Part shown: piece after piece, positions 1 to 8,629 of the stretch
Position numbering within the stretch: the stretch's first letter is position 1
Layout of the letters: each line of letters opens with the position of its first letter
Source of the DNA: Oxalobacteraceae bacterium OTU3CINTB1
GTDB taxonomy: Bacteria > Pseudomonadota > Gammaproteobacteria > Burkholderiales > Burkholderiaceae_D
NCBI GenBank assembly: GCA_024123955.1
Contig: CP099652.1
Location: 5,084,001-5,148,000, forward strand
DNA: 64,000 nt
Direction of reading: 5' to 3'
Notes under the pieces: generated by a model
What the model saw: only the letters and a program-made list of their open reading frames with translations
Database searches by the model: none
What the model was told of the DNA's origin: nothing
Made by a program: the position numbers and the translations under genes

Positions 1-527
1 TCCACCGAGGTGTAGCCGAACAGCCGCTCCGCGCCCTTGTTCCAGCTGAGGATGAAGCCGTTCATGTCCATCGTCACCACCGATTCGTGGATGTGGTCGA
101 GGATCTGCGCCTGGTGCTGCAGTTGCGATTCGACCTGCACGTAGGCGTGGGTGCTGCGCTGCGCCAGCGAGTGCACTTGCAGCACGCTGCCGGCCAGGGT
201 GGCGAGGCTGGCCAGGTGCTGGCGGTCGGCGTCGCTGTAGCCGAGCCGTCCGGAGACGATGAAGCGGCCGAAATACCGGTCCTCGAACCAGATGTCCTGC
301 GTCAGGCTGGGGACGGCGGCGTCGTTGGCGGCGACGATTTCTTCCACCGGCGGCGCGACCAGCAGCGAGACGGCGTCGGCCGGCAGGTATTCGCCCAGCG
401 GGCTGTTGGTGACGCTGCGCACGATCCGCCCCAGTTCCTCGGCCATGGCGCTGCCGCGCAGGCGCAGCACGGCGTCGCAGACGGCGGCGCTGTGGTTGAG
501 GAAGTCGGAGACGGGATGGTCGGCCAT
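1..527 (-). CDS. PAS-domain signalling protein, N-terminal part (cut by window edge)
   Basis: This is an open frame of about 175 codons from the ATG at 527, running off the left edge. The first ~115 residues look like a GAF-type or unassigned sensory region. From about residue 140 the frame reads like the start of a PAS domain (ILDHIHESVVTMDMNG, then SWNKGAERLFGYTS). The start lies 3 nt after the stop of the upstream EAL/HDOD-like gene, so the two are probably co-transcribed. The output domain (GGDEF, EAL or kinase) lies outside the window and cannot be named. The coding frame is firm; the function is inferred. Confidence 0.75.
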   Translation of the reverse strand, partial: MADHPVSDFLNHSAAVCDAVLRLRGSAMAEELGRIVRSVTNSPLGEYLPADAVSLLVAPPVEEIVAANDAAVPSLTQDIWFEDRYFGRFIVSGRLGYSDADRQHLASLATLAGSVLQVHSLAQRSTHAYVQVESQLQHQAQILDHIHESVVTMDMNGFILSWNKGAERLFGYTSV

Positions 528-530
528 GGC

Positions 531-1697
531 TTACAGATTCCTGCTGACCTGGATGGCCCAGTGGTACGCCTGCAGTTGCGCTTGCCAGTAGGTGTCGGCG
601 CCGATGCCGGCCTTGTCGAGCGCGGCGCGGTCGTGGCGTTCGACCAGGCTGAGCAGTTCGCCCAGCGGGCCGCCGCGGTCCAGCAGCGCCATGACGACAT
701 CCAAGTCCAGGCTGAGCGCGGCGACGATTTCCGTCATCGACATGCCCAGCAGCACATCGAGCAGCGAGAACACGCCGGCGACAAAGGCCATGTCCTGCTG
801 GTCGCGGTCCCAGCCGAGCGATTTGCTGAGCGCTTCCATGTGGGCCGCGCGCACCGCCGCCAGCGGCAGCAGCGGATTGGCCAGGCCGTCGTCCTGCTGC
901 CGCGCGTAGAGCAGCAATTGCAGCCAGCGTTGCAGCTGGCGCCGCCCCAGCACGTTGATCGCCTGGCCGAAACTGTGGATCGGCGAACTGAGCGCGAAGG
1001 CGGCCGAGTTGACCAGTTTTAACAGGTGGTAGGACAGCGCCGGGTCTTGCTTGAGCAGCACTTCGAGCTCGCGCGAATCGGCGTCGCGCGCCAGCATGCC
1101 GAGCAGCGCCAGCAGACGCTTGCGCGAGGTGCCGTCGCCGGCGCTCTCTTGCGACGGGTGCAGCGCGTAGTCGCCGCTGAACCAGTGGAAGCCGGCGTGC
1201 GCGCATTCGGCGATGCGCAGCTCGCTGTGCATATTGGCGGCGAGGTGCGGACCGGGCTGGCCGATCAACGCGATCACCGGCGGCAACGCGATCGAGGCGT
1301 CCACCATCAACGCCGTGGCGCCGCACAAGGTGGCGGTGGAGCCGGCGGTGACGCCTTCGATCATGATGCGGTAGCCGGCGTCGGCGATGGCGGCGAGTTT
1401 CTTTTGCACCGGCACGTCGGCGCAGGGCGCCGCCGGCACGCGCAGGATCACGCGGCTGGACGGCAAGGTCGAGAGTTGTGACAGTTCCAGCGAGGCCGGA
1501 TCGGGCACCGGCACGATGCAGTCGAGCGGCGCCAGCGCGGCGAAGGCGTCGGGGGTTCTGAACAAGGTCAGCGTGGACTGGAAGGCGTCGCCCGCGTCGG
1601 CGGACAATTCGAAACTCAGCGCCACCCACTCGTTGCGAGCGTTGGACACCGCTTGGAATTCCACCAGGGGGAACGGACTAGTATCTGGCGCGGACAT
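531..1697 (-). CDS. HDOD-domain protein with degenerate EAL-like N-terminus
   Basis: The protein has 388 aa, starting at the ATG at 1697 (a TTG codon precedes it). The C-terminal half (about 190-375) resembles an HDOD domain: LLKQDPALSYHLLKLVNSAAF, followed by a helical region around INVLGRRQLQRWL. The N-terminal half resembles the worn EAL domain of YuxH-type EAL-HDOD proteins but lacks the EAL signature and most metal ligands. Such proteins act as regulatory hubs in c-di-GMP or other signalling networks, usually without catalysis. It lies immediately upstream of a PAS-domain gene, which suggests a joint signalling role. Confidence 0.8.
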   Translation of the reverse strand: MSAPDTSPFPLVEFQAVSNARNEWVALSFELSADAGDAFQSTLTLFRTPDAFAALAPLDCIVPVPDPASLELSQLSTLPSSRVILRVPAAPCADVPVQKKLAAIADAGYRIMIEGVTAGSTATLCGATALMVDASIALPPVIALIGQPGPHLAANMHSELRIAECAHAGFHWFSGDYALHPSQESAGDGTSRKRLLALLGMLARDADSRELEVLLKQDPALSYHLLKLVNSAAFALSSPIHSFGQAINVLGRRQLQRWLQLLLYARQQDDGLANPLLPLAAVRAAHMEALSKSLGWDRDQQDMAFVAGVFSLLDVLLGMSMTEIVAALSLDLDVVMALLDRGGPLGELLSLVERHDRAALDKAGIGADTYWQAQLQAYHWAIQVSRNL

Positions 1698-1973
1698 CAA
1701 TTTCTCATCGAAGGTGGTGCGCGCAGCGATCGTTCAACAATGACGGGGCAAGCAAATACCATGGGGCAGTAGAGTAATTTGCAATATGACCAGTATCGGA
1801 ACAACTGACTGCACACAAAAACATTTTTCTTTTTACACAATTGCAATTTTCTAAGCACTTAGAATATATCAGATATTGCCGGACAAACACGGAATATTAG
1901 AAATTGCTCAACAGTATTAGAGCATCGACTCGATTTTGTTGCATCCAAACAAAGAATCATGGTGAAAGTGATG

Positions 1974-2591
1974 TCATTGCGCGTGCTGGACGGCGAAACG
2001 GATCAATTCGGCCTGCCCTTCGATGCCCAGCTTGCGCTTGATGTTCAGCCGGTGGGTTTCGACGGTGCGCACGCTGAGGTCGAGCGCGCGGGCGATCTGC
2101 TTGTTCGATTCGCCGTTGGCGATGTGGCGCAACACCTCGTGTTCGCGCGAGGTCAGCTGGTTGTCCTGGTTCTGCGGCTGCGCCAGCTGGCGCGCCAGCG
2201 CGGCGCTGTAATAAATGCCGCCGGACATGACGGTCTCGATGGCGACGACAATGTCCTTGCCGGGCGCGTCCTTGAGCACGTAGCCGCGCGCGCCCGCCTG
2301 GATCGCCTGCGACACATATTCCAGCTTGTCGTGCATCGACAGGATCAGCACGGCAATGCGCGGGAACGCCTGCTTGAACTGGGCGGTCGCCTCGATGCCG
2401 TTGGTGCCGCGCATATTGATATCCATCAGCACCAGGTCGACCGTGCACTGGGCCGCCTGCTCCAGCGCCTCGGCCGCGCCGCCGGCCTCGGCCACCACCT
2501 CGAACTGCGGCATCGCCTCAAGCCGCGCGCGCAGGCCGTCGCGCACCAGGGGGTGGTCGTCGACCAGCAGGATTTTGATTGTAGAGGTCAT
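1974..2591 (-). CDS. NarL/FixJ-family response regulator
   Basis: The protein has 205 aa. An N-terminal receiver carries the acidic pair D11-D12, phospho-acceptor Asp57 (in LVLMDINM) and Lys107 (GYVLKD). The C-terminus (about 145-195) is a LuxR-type HTH (LTSREHEVLRHIANGESNKQ, then VRTVETHRLNIKRKL). It follows the Cache sensor kinase by 67 nt on the same strand, so the two form a cognate pair. The divergent cstA-ybdD operon is the most likely target, by position. A 276-bp AT-rich gap with no convincing gene separates it from the next gene downstream. Confidence 0.93.
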   Translation of the reverse strand: MTSTIKILLVDDHPLVRDGLRARLEAMPQFEVVAEAGGAAEALEQAAQCTVDLVLMDINMRGTNGIEATAQFKQAFPRIAVLILSMHDKLEYVSQAIQAGARGYVLKDAPGKDIVVAIETVMSGGIYYSAALARQLAQPQNQDNQLTSREHEVLRHIANGESNKQIARALDLSVRTVETHRLNIKRKLGIEGQAELIRFAVQHAQ

Positions 2592-2658
2592 GGCGTGCTT
2601 CTTCCCGGTACTATTTTAATGCTGCGATGATTCATATTAGCCGTTGTCGTGGCTTTGT

Positions 2659-4020
2659 TCAGCTATTGTTGGCGGCGTAGGCGCTCAGCACCGTGCCGTC
2701 CGACGAGGAGACGATCTCGAAACGCCCGCCGATGGCGTCCATGCGCTCCATCATGTTGCGCAGACCGATGCCGTGCTTGGGATGCAGCGCGATGCCCTCG
2801 GCGTCGAAGCCGACGCCGTCGTCGCTGATGCGCAAGTTCACGCCCTTGCCGTCGCCGGTCAGGCCGATCTCGATGGCGCTGGCGCCGGCGTGGCGCTCGA
2901 TGTTGGTCAGCGCCTCCTGGGCGATGCGGAACAGCACGGTGTTGGCGACGTCGGCCAAGCCGTCGGTGATGCCGCTGGCCTCGAAGCGTACCGGCGTGCC
3001 GCTGCTGAGCGTGTATTCCTGCCCCAGATGGTGCAGCGCCGCCGCCAGCCCCAAATCGTCGAGGATGGCCGGGCGCAGATTGTGCGAGATGCGCCGCACC
3101 TCGCCCATCACATTGCTCAGCTGCCCCGCCGCGTGCTCGAACACCGCGTGCGCGGCCTGCCGCTGCTCCGGCTTGTCCGACGACAACCGGATCATCCCCG
3201 CCTCGATCTGCAATTTGATCGACACCAGCCACTGGCTGATACCGTCGTGTAAGTCGCGCGAGAGCCGCGCCCGCTCCTCCTCCTGCGATTCGACCACCCG
3301 CTGCGCCAGCACCTTGAGCTTGGCGTCGGCGACGCGGAACTCGCTGATGTTAAGCGCCAGCCCGCTGCTGGCCACCGTCACCGAGGCGGCGATGGCGATG
3401 GCGGCGATCCACAGCATGGTGTTGTGGATGTTGCCCGATTGTTGGATGTCGATCTTGGCCAGCGCGCGGTCGACGTCGTCGAGATAGATGCCGGTGCCCA
3501 TCATCCAGCCCCAGTTCGGCATCGCGATCACGTAGCCGAGCTTGGCGACCGGCTTGCGGGTCGACGGCTTGATCCACATGTAGCGCTCCAGCCCGCCTCC
3601 GGCCTTGGCCCGTTGCAGCAGGTTCTGGATCGTCGGCCGCCCCAGCGCGTCGCGCAGCTCGAACAAATTCTTGCCCACCAGCTCGGGCTGGCGCGGATGC
3701 ATCAGGGTGTTGCCGTTCATATCGTACAGAAAGAAATAACCGTCGTCGCCGTAGCTCAGCGACGACAGGATGCGCTTGGCCTCCTCCAGGGTCGCCGGAT
3801 CGTTGCGGCCGGAATGATACAGGTGCGAGATCGAATGCGAAGCCAGCGCGACATAATGCTTGAGCTCGGCCTCCTTGCTGCTGAGATACGCTTGCTGGAT
3901 GGTGTCGCGCTGCTGCTGCGCCAGCAACACCGACTGGTGCCGTACCGCCAGCGCGATCGCGCACAGCGCCAGGATCAGCGGCGTGATGGCCAGGAATATG
4001 ACTTTTTGCCGCAACTTCAT
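2659..4020 (-). CDS. Cache-domain sensor histidine kinase (HisKA_3/NarX type)
   Basis: The protein has 453 aa from the ATG at 4020; a TTG 18 nt upstream is an alternative. An N-terminal membrane helix (about 9-28) precedes a periplasmic single-Cache region, with the typical block around GDDGYFFLYDMNGNTLMHP and the NWGWMMGTGIY motif. A second helix (about 205-225) follows. The kinase core has the HisKA_3 phospho-site RDLHDGISQWL, then an HATPase_c domain with N-box (EALTNIERHA) and G-box (DDGVGFD, HGIGLRNM). Cache domains of this type bind small carboxylates, amines or amino acids. Divergence from cstA suggests a pyruvate-like or peptide signal, which is inference. Confidence 0.92.
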   Translation of the reverse strand: MKLRQKVIFLAITPLILALCAIALAVRHQSVLLAQQQRDTIQQAYLSSKEAELKHYVALASHSISHLYHSGRNDPATLEEAKRILSSLSYGDDGYFFLYDMNGNTLMHPRQPELVGKNLFELRDALGRPTIQNLLQRAKAGGGLERYMWIKPSTRKPVAKLGYVIAMPNWGWMMGTGIYLDDVDRALAKIDIQQSGNIHNTMLWIAAIAIAASVTVASSGLALNISEFRVADAKLKVLAQRVVESQEEERARLSRDLHDGISQWLVSIKLQIEAGMIRLSSDKPEQRQAAHAVFEHAAGQLSNVMGEVRRISHNLRPAILDDLGLAAALHHLGQEYTLSSGTPVRFEASGITDGLADVANTVLFRIAQEALTNIERHAGASAIEIGLTGDGKGVNLRISDDGVGFDAEGIALHPKHGIGLRNMMERMDAIGGRFEIVSSSDGTVLSAYAANNS

Positions 4021-4084
4021 GAGAGACCGCCCATCCAATTATCCGAACCTCGCGATTTTACGCCCCCGCGCGCACCCGGCCGTA

Positions 4085-4118
4085 CGTAGTACTACTTAAC
4101 GCGCCTGCGTAGTGCTGC
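4085..4118. promoter_or_regulatory. Imperfect direct repeat, candidate response-regulator site
   Basis: CGTAGTACTAC (4085-4095) and CGTAGTGCTGC (4108-4118) match at 9 of 11 positions and start 23 bp apart, about two helical turns. The first copy contains the perfect palindrome GTAGTACTAC. They sit between the divergent sensor kinase and cstA. A dimeric NarL-type regulator could bind here. This is pattern-based inference only. Confidence 0.35.
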
Positions 4119-4227
4119 GCTTGCGCCGATTATCAGCTTCGTGAATACTCGCCATAAGCTGCCACGATGCCGGATTAACAAGGCCAAGGCAGCATCAGAC
4201 GAAGTTCGGAATTACCTTGGAGGAAGC

Positions 4228-6312
4228 ATGAAATCACTACCCACTCGTACACCCCAGACCCTGGCCAGCAAGCTCGGCTGGGCGGCGCTGGCCCTGTGCG
4301 GCGCCGCCGCGCTGGGCGTGGTGGCGCTCAAGCGCGGCGAGTCCGTCAGCGCGATCTGGATCGTCATCGCCGCCGTCTGCGTCTATCTGATCGCCTACCG
4401 CTATTACAGCCTGTACATCGCCGACAAGGTGCTGGGGCTCGACGACAAGCGCATGACGCCGGCCGCCAAGCTGAACGACGGCCTCGACTACGTGCCGACC
4501 AATAAATACGTGCTGTTCGGCCACCACTTCGCCGCCATCGCCGGCGCCGGTCCGCTGGTCGGCCCGGTGCTGGCCGCGCAGATGGGCTATCTGCCCGGCA
4601 TGCTGTGGATCCTGGCCGGCGTGGTGTTCGCCGGCGCCGTGCAGGATTTCATCGTGCTGTTCATCTCGATGCGGCGCGACGGCCGCTCGCTGGGCGACCT
4701 GATCAAATCCGAGCTGGGCCAGATCCCCGGCATGATCGCGCTGTTGGGAACCTTCATGATCATGGTCATCATCCTGGCGGTGCTGGCGCTGATCGTGGTC
4801 AAGGCGCTGACCGGCTCGCCGTGGGGCAGCTTCACCGTCATGATGACGATCCCGATCGCGCTGTTCATGGGCGTGTATTCGCGCTACATCCGCGTCGGCC
4901 GCATCGGCGAGGTGTCGATCATCGGCTTCGTGCTGCTGATGGCGGCCATCTTCGGCGGCCAGTACGTGCAGGAAAATCCGGCGCTGGCGCCGATGTTCAA
5001 CTTCACCGGCACCGAGCTGACCTGGATGCTGATCGGCTACGGCTTCGTCGCCTCGGTGCTGCCGGTGTGGCTGCTGCTGGCGCCGCGCGACTACCTGTCG
5101 ACCTTCCTCAAGATCGGTACCATCGTCGGCCTGGCGCTGGGCATCCTGTTTGTCGCGCCCTACCTGAAAATGCCGGCGTTCACCCAATTCATCGACGGCA
5201 CCGGCCCGGTGTGGTCGGGCTCGATGTTCCCCTTCCTGTTCATCACCATCGCCTGCGGCGCCGTGTCCGGCTTCCACGCGCTGATCTCGTCGGGCACCAC
5301 GCCCAAGATGATCGAGAATGAAAGCCACGCCCGCTTCATCGGCTACGGCGCCATGCTGATGGAATCGTTCGTCGCCATCATGGCGCTGGTGGCCGCCTCG
5401 ACCATCGAGCCGGGCATCTACTTCGCCATGAACTCTCCGGCCGCGCTGATCGGCACCACGGCCGAGTCCGCCGCTCACGCGATCTCGCAGTGGGGCTTTT
5501 ATGTCACGCCGGAAATGCTGACCCAGACCGCCAAGGATGTCGGCGAGCACAGCATCATCTCGCGCGCCGGCGGCGCCCCGACCCTGGCGGTGGGCATGGC
5601 CCACATCCTGTCGAACGTCATCGGCGGCCAGGCCATGATGGCCTTCTGGTACCACTTCGCCATCCTGTTCGAGGCGCTGTTCATCCTCACCGCCGTCGAC
5701 GCCGGCACCCGCGCCGGCCGCTTCATGCTGCAGGATTTGCTGGGCGCCTTCCTGCCGTCGATGAAAAAGACCGAGAACGTGTTCGCCAACCTGACCGCGA
5801 CCGCGCTGTGCGTGGCGGCCTGGGGCTACTTCCTGTACCAGGGCGTGGTCGATCCGCTGGGCGGCATCAACACCTTGTGGCCGCTGTTCGGCATCGCCAA
5901 CCAGATGCTGGCGGCGATCGCGCTGATGCTGGGCACCTGCGTGCTGTTCAAGATGAAGCGCGGCAAGTTCGCCTGGGTCACCATCGTGCCGACCATCTGG
6001 CTGCTGCTGTGCACCCTGACGGCCGGCTGGCAGAAGATCTTCGACGCCAATCCGAAAATCGGTTTCCTGTCGCACGCGGCCAAGTACCAGGCCGCACTTG
6101 ACGAAGGCAAGCTGCTGGCGCCGGCCAAGTCGGTGGCGCAGATGCACCAGATCGTGTTCAACGATTACCTGGACGCGTCGCTGGCCGGATTCTTCGTCAT
6201 CGTCGTGCTCAGCGTGCTGGTGTTCGGCATCCGCACCGTGATGGTCGCGCGCGCCAACAGCAAGCCGACCGCCATGGAAAGCCCGATGGTGCTGGCGCCC
6301 AAGGTGCAATGA
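4228..6312 (+). CDS. cstA: Carbon starvation protein CstA (pyruvate/peptide transporter family)
   Basis: The protein has 694 aa. The ATG at 4228 is preferred because TTGGAGGA lies 4-11 nt upstream; the frame is open 29 codons further up but without such a site. It is a multi-pass inner-membrane protein of the CstA/BtsT family, with characteristic blocks such as GHHFAAIAGAGPLVGPVLAAQ and FHALISSGTTPKM. Members import pyruvate or peptides. Length matches E. coli CstA (about 700 aa). It overlaps the following ybdD-like gene by ATGA and is divergent from a Cache two-component system, its likely regulator. Confidence 0.95.
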   Translation: MKSLPTRTPQTLASKLGWAALALCGAAALGVVALKRGESVSAIWIVIAAVCVYLIAYRYYSLYIADKVLGLDDKRMTPAAKLNDGLDYVPTNKYVLFGHHFAAIAGAGPLVGPVLAAQMGYLPGMLWILAGVVFAGAVQDFIVLFISMRRDGRSLGDLIKSELGQIPGMIALLGTFMIMVIILAVLALIVVKALTGSPWGSFTVMMTIPIALFMGVYSRYIRVGRIGEVSIIGFVLLMAAIFGGQYVQENPALAPMFNFTGTELTWMLIGYGFVASVLPVWLLLAPRDYLSTFLKIGTIVGLALGILFVAPYLKMPAFTQFIDGTGPVWSGSMFPFLFITIACGAVSGFHALISSGTTPKMIENESHARFIGYGAMLMESFVAIMALVAASTIEPGIYFAMNSPAALIGTTAESAAHAISQWGFYVTPEMLTQTAKDVGEHSIISRAGGAPTLAVGMAHILSNVIGGQAMMAFWYHFAILFEALFILTAVDAGTRAGRFMLQDLLGAFLPSMKKTENVFANLTATALCVAAWGYFLYQGVVDPLGGINTLWPLFGIANQMLAAIALMLGTCVLFKMKRGKFAWVTIVPTIWLLLCTLTAGWQKIFDANPKIGFLSHAAKYQAALDEGKLLAPAKSVAQMHQIVFNDYLDASLAGFFVIVVLSVLVFGIRTVMVARANSKPTAMESPMVLAPKVQ

Positions 6313-6512
6313 TGTTGGGCGACATCGCCAAGGCGGGCCGCTATCTCGGGCAAAGCATGCGCCTGATGATGGGCCTGCCGGACTACGACACCTATGTCAG
6401 CCATCGCGAAGCCACCCATCCCGATGAGCCGATGATGACGTACGAGGAATTCTTCCGCGAGCGCCAGGAGGCGCGCTACGGCGGCGCCGGCAAGCGCGGC
6501 GGTTGTTGTTGA
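6309..6512 (+). CDS. ybdD: YbdD/YjiX family small protein
   Basis: The protein has 67 aa and overlaps the end of cstA by four bases (ATGA), so translation is probably coupled. It carries the family block LMMGLPDYDTYVSHREATHP and ends in a basic, cysteine-containing tail (KRGGCC). This short protein (DUF466) is the conserved partner of CstA/BtsT transporters; its molecular role is not well defined. A strong intrinsic terminator follows. Confidence 0.93.
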   Translation: MMLGDIAKAGRYLGQSMRLMMGLPDYDTYVSHREATHPDEPMMTYEEFFRERQEARYGGAGKRGGCC

Positions 6513-6525
6513 TGGCTTGAGTGGC

Positions 6526-6558
6526 AAAGGCCGGTTCCCACGAACCGGCCTTTTTTTT
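6526..6558 (+). terminator. Rho-independent terminator of cstA-ybdD
   Basis: AAAGGCCGGTT pairs perfectly with AACCGGCCTTT around a 6-nt loop (CCCACG), followed by a run of T. It lies 14 nt after the ybdD stop codon. Confidence 0.92.
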
Positions 6559-6659
6559 CGCCGGTCGCACGCTTTTTTTACACTTTTTGCGGAACTTTTG
6601 ATCTAGCTCATCTGTCGAAATTCCCTTGAGCCGCATGGCGGCTGTTCCCTGGGAAACAC

Positions 6660-7529
6660 ATGGCACAGACCTTCTCTTACCACCACGCCTTCGCGCGCAA
6701 TCTCGGCTGGGTGACGCCGGCCGAACAGTCGCTGCTCAAGGACAAGCGCATCGCCATCGCCGGGCTGGGCGGCGTGGGTGGCTTTCATCTGCTGACCTTG
6801 GCGCGGCTGGGCGTGGGCGCGTTCCACATCGCCGATTTCGACACCTTCGACATCGCCAACTTCAACCGCCAGATCGGCGCCAACATGTCGACCCTGGGCT
6901 TGCCCAAGGTCGAGGTGCTGGAGGCGATGGCGCGCGATATCAATCCGGAATTGCAGATCACCAGCTTTCCCACCGGCGTGGACGACGTCAACATGCGCCG
7001 GTTCTTCAAGGGCGTCGACCTGTATGTCGACGGCCTGGACTTCTTCGCCTTCGGCGCGCGCCAGGCCACCTTCGCCGCCTGCGCCAGGCTCGGCATTCCG
7101 GCGATCACGGCCGCGCCGCTGGGCATGGGCACGGCCGTGCTCAATTTCATGCCGGGGGAGATGACGTTCGAGCAGTACTTCGGCTGGGGCGACCTGCCGG
7201 ACGACGAGAAGGCGCTGCGCTTCCTGGTCGGGCTGGCGCCGGCCGGACTGCACGGGCGCTACCTGGTCGATCCGTCCAGCATCAATTTGAAGGAGAAGCG
7301 CGGTCCCTCCACCATCATGGGCTGCGAGTTGTGCGCCGGCGCCGCCGCCACCGAGGCGCTCAAGATCATGCTCAACCGCGGCGAGATATTGGCCGCGCCG
7401 CGCGGCTATCAATACGACGGCTATCGCAACAAGCTAGTGCGCACCTGGCGTCCCGGCGGCCACCGCCACCCGCTGCAACGGCTGGCGATGCTGCTGGCCA
7501 GGCGGCGCCGTCCCGGAGACCAATCATGA
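6660..7529 (+). CDS. ThiF/E1-like adenylyltransferase
   Basis: The protein has 289 aa. A Rossmann-type ATP-binding motif GLGGVGG lies near residue 35, followed by the E1-family block FDTFDIANFNRQIGA and a downstream Lys (LPKVEVLEAM). A single CxxC (GCELCAG) is visible, so the full four-Cys zinc site is not obvious. The family activates a C-terminal carboxylate or a small acid by adenylation, as in thiamine, molybdopterin or RiPP (TOMM) pathways. It overlaps the next gene by ATGA and is the first gene of a three-gene operon. The substrate is unknown, and no small ubiquitin-like carrier protein is visible beside it. Confidence 0.88.
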   Translation: MAQTFSYHHAFARNLGWVTPAEQSLLKDKRIAIAGLGGVGGFHLLTLARLGVGAFHIADFDTFDIANFNRQIGANMSTLGLPKVEVLEAMARDINPELQITSFPTGVDDVNMRRFFKGVDLYVDGLDFFAFGARQATFAACARLGIPAITAAPLGMGTAVLNFMPGEMTFEQYFGWGDLPDDEKALRFLVGLAPAGLHGRYLVDPSSINLKEKRGPSTIMGCELCAGAAATEALKIMLNRGEILAAPRGYQYDGYRNKLVRTWRPGGHRHPLQRLAMLLARRRRPGDQS

Positions 7530-8629
7530 GCAAGATGGAACAACACTTGGATTCCACGCTGGAACAGATCCTCGAGCTGGCGCGCTGGGCGCCCAGCGGC
7601 GACAACACCCAGCCGTGGCGCTTCGAGATCCTCGACGCGCGCCGCCTGATCGTGCATGGCCGCGACACGCGCGACCACTGCGTCTACGACCTGGACGGCC
7701 ACCCCAGCCAGATTTCGCTGGGCGCGCTGCTGGAAACGATGGCCGTTGCCGCCAGCACCTTCGGCCTCGAGATGCAAGCGGCGCGCCGGCCGGAGGCGCC
7801 CGAGGCGCGCCCCACCTTCATCATCGACTTCGTGCCGGCGCCGCAGCGCGAAGCCGATCCGCTGGCCGACGTCATCCTGGTGCGCAGCGTGCAGCGCCGC
7901 CCGCTGAACCGGCGTCCGCTGACGCCGGCCGAGAAGACCGCGCTGGCCGCCGCCCTGCCGCCGGGCTTCGGCGTGAGCTGGCTCGAAGGCCGCCAGCGCA
8001 CGGCGGCGGCGCGTTTGATGTACCGCAACGCAAAGCTGCGGTTGACGATGCCGGAGGCGCACCAGGTGCACCAGGCCGTCATCGAATGGAACGCCCGCTA
8101 CAGCGAGGACCGCATGCCGGACCAGGCGCTGGGCGTGGACGCGGTGACCGCCAGGCTGATGCGCTGGATCATGCGCGACTGGCGCCGCGTGGAATTTTTC
8201 AACACGTGGCTGGCGGGCACGGTGGCGCCGCGCCTGCAGATGGACCTGATCCCCGGCCTGGCCTGCGCCGCCCACTTCGTGCTGACGGCGCAGCGCCGCC
8301 CGCAGCGCGTCGACGATTACGTCGCGGCGGGCCGGGCCATGCAGCGCTTCTGGCTGACGGCCACGGCGCTTGGCCTGCAACTGCAGCCGGAGCTGACGCC
8401 GCTGATCTTTTCCCGCTACGTGCGCGAGGGCCGGGTGTTTTCCGGCACGCCGGGCATGCAGCAGCGCGCGGCCGACCTGGCCCGACAGGGCGAGCAGCTG
8501 GTCGGCCGGCAGGCGTGGGAGACGGCCGTGTTCATGGGCCGCATCGGCGCCGGCGAGCCGGCCGCGGCGCGCTCGATCCGCAAGCCGCTGAGCGAACTGC
8601 TAATCGGCCCGTCGGCGGGGAGCCGCTGA
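7526..8629 (+). CDS. Nitroreductase-family FMN oxidoreductase
   Basis: The protein has 367 aa from an ATG overlapping the ThiF gene stop (ATGA). The N-terminus has the nitroreductase flavin-binding signature ARWAPSGDNTQPWRFEI (about 14-31). C-terminal blocks include GLACAAHFVLTA and a family-like YVAAGRAMQRFWLTATALGL. At 367 aa it is longer than classic nitroreductases (about 200 aa) and closer to Acg/Rv1355c-type proteins, where a ThiF domain and a nitroreductase domain are fused in one chain. Here they are separate but translationally coupled. The substrate is unknown. Confidence 0.88.
   Translation: MSKMEQHLDSTLEQILELARWAPSGDNTQPWRFEILDARRLIVHGRDTRDHCVYDLDGHPSQISLGALLETMAVAASTFGLEMQAARRPEAPEARPTFIIDFVPAPQREADPLADVILVRSVQRRPLNRRPLTPAEKTALAAALPPGFGVSWLEGRQRTAAARLMYRNAKLRLTMPEAHQVHQAVIEWNARYSEDRMPDQALGVDAVTARLMRWIMRDWRRVEFFNTWLAGTVAPRLQMDLIPGLACAAHFVLTAQRRPQRVDDYVAAGRAMQRFWLTATALGLQLQPELTPLIFSRYVREGRVFSGTPGMQQRAADLARQGEQLVGRQAWETAVFMGRIGAGEPAAARSIRKPLSELLIGPSAGSR

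Noticed and set aside
1705..1890. A 61-codon minus-strand reading frame in the AT-rich gap before the EAL/HDOD-like gene.
   Set aside because: It has no ribosome binding site and no protein-like composition; it is most likely promoter DNA.
4237..6309. A 690-codon open frame antisense to cstA.
   Set aside because: It mirrors the codon bias of cstA on a GC-rich strand and its product is low-complexity His/Arg/Asp-rich; the same holds for the long antisense frames over dnaX, tolB and the TonB receptor.
6561..6605. A T-rich stretch (GCTTTTTTTACA) before the ThiF gene resembling the PEP-CTERM upstream element.
   Set aside because: It lacks AGTGACGG, and no sigma-54 box lies at the matching distance; the T-run alone is not specific.
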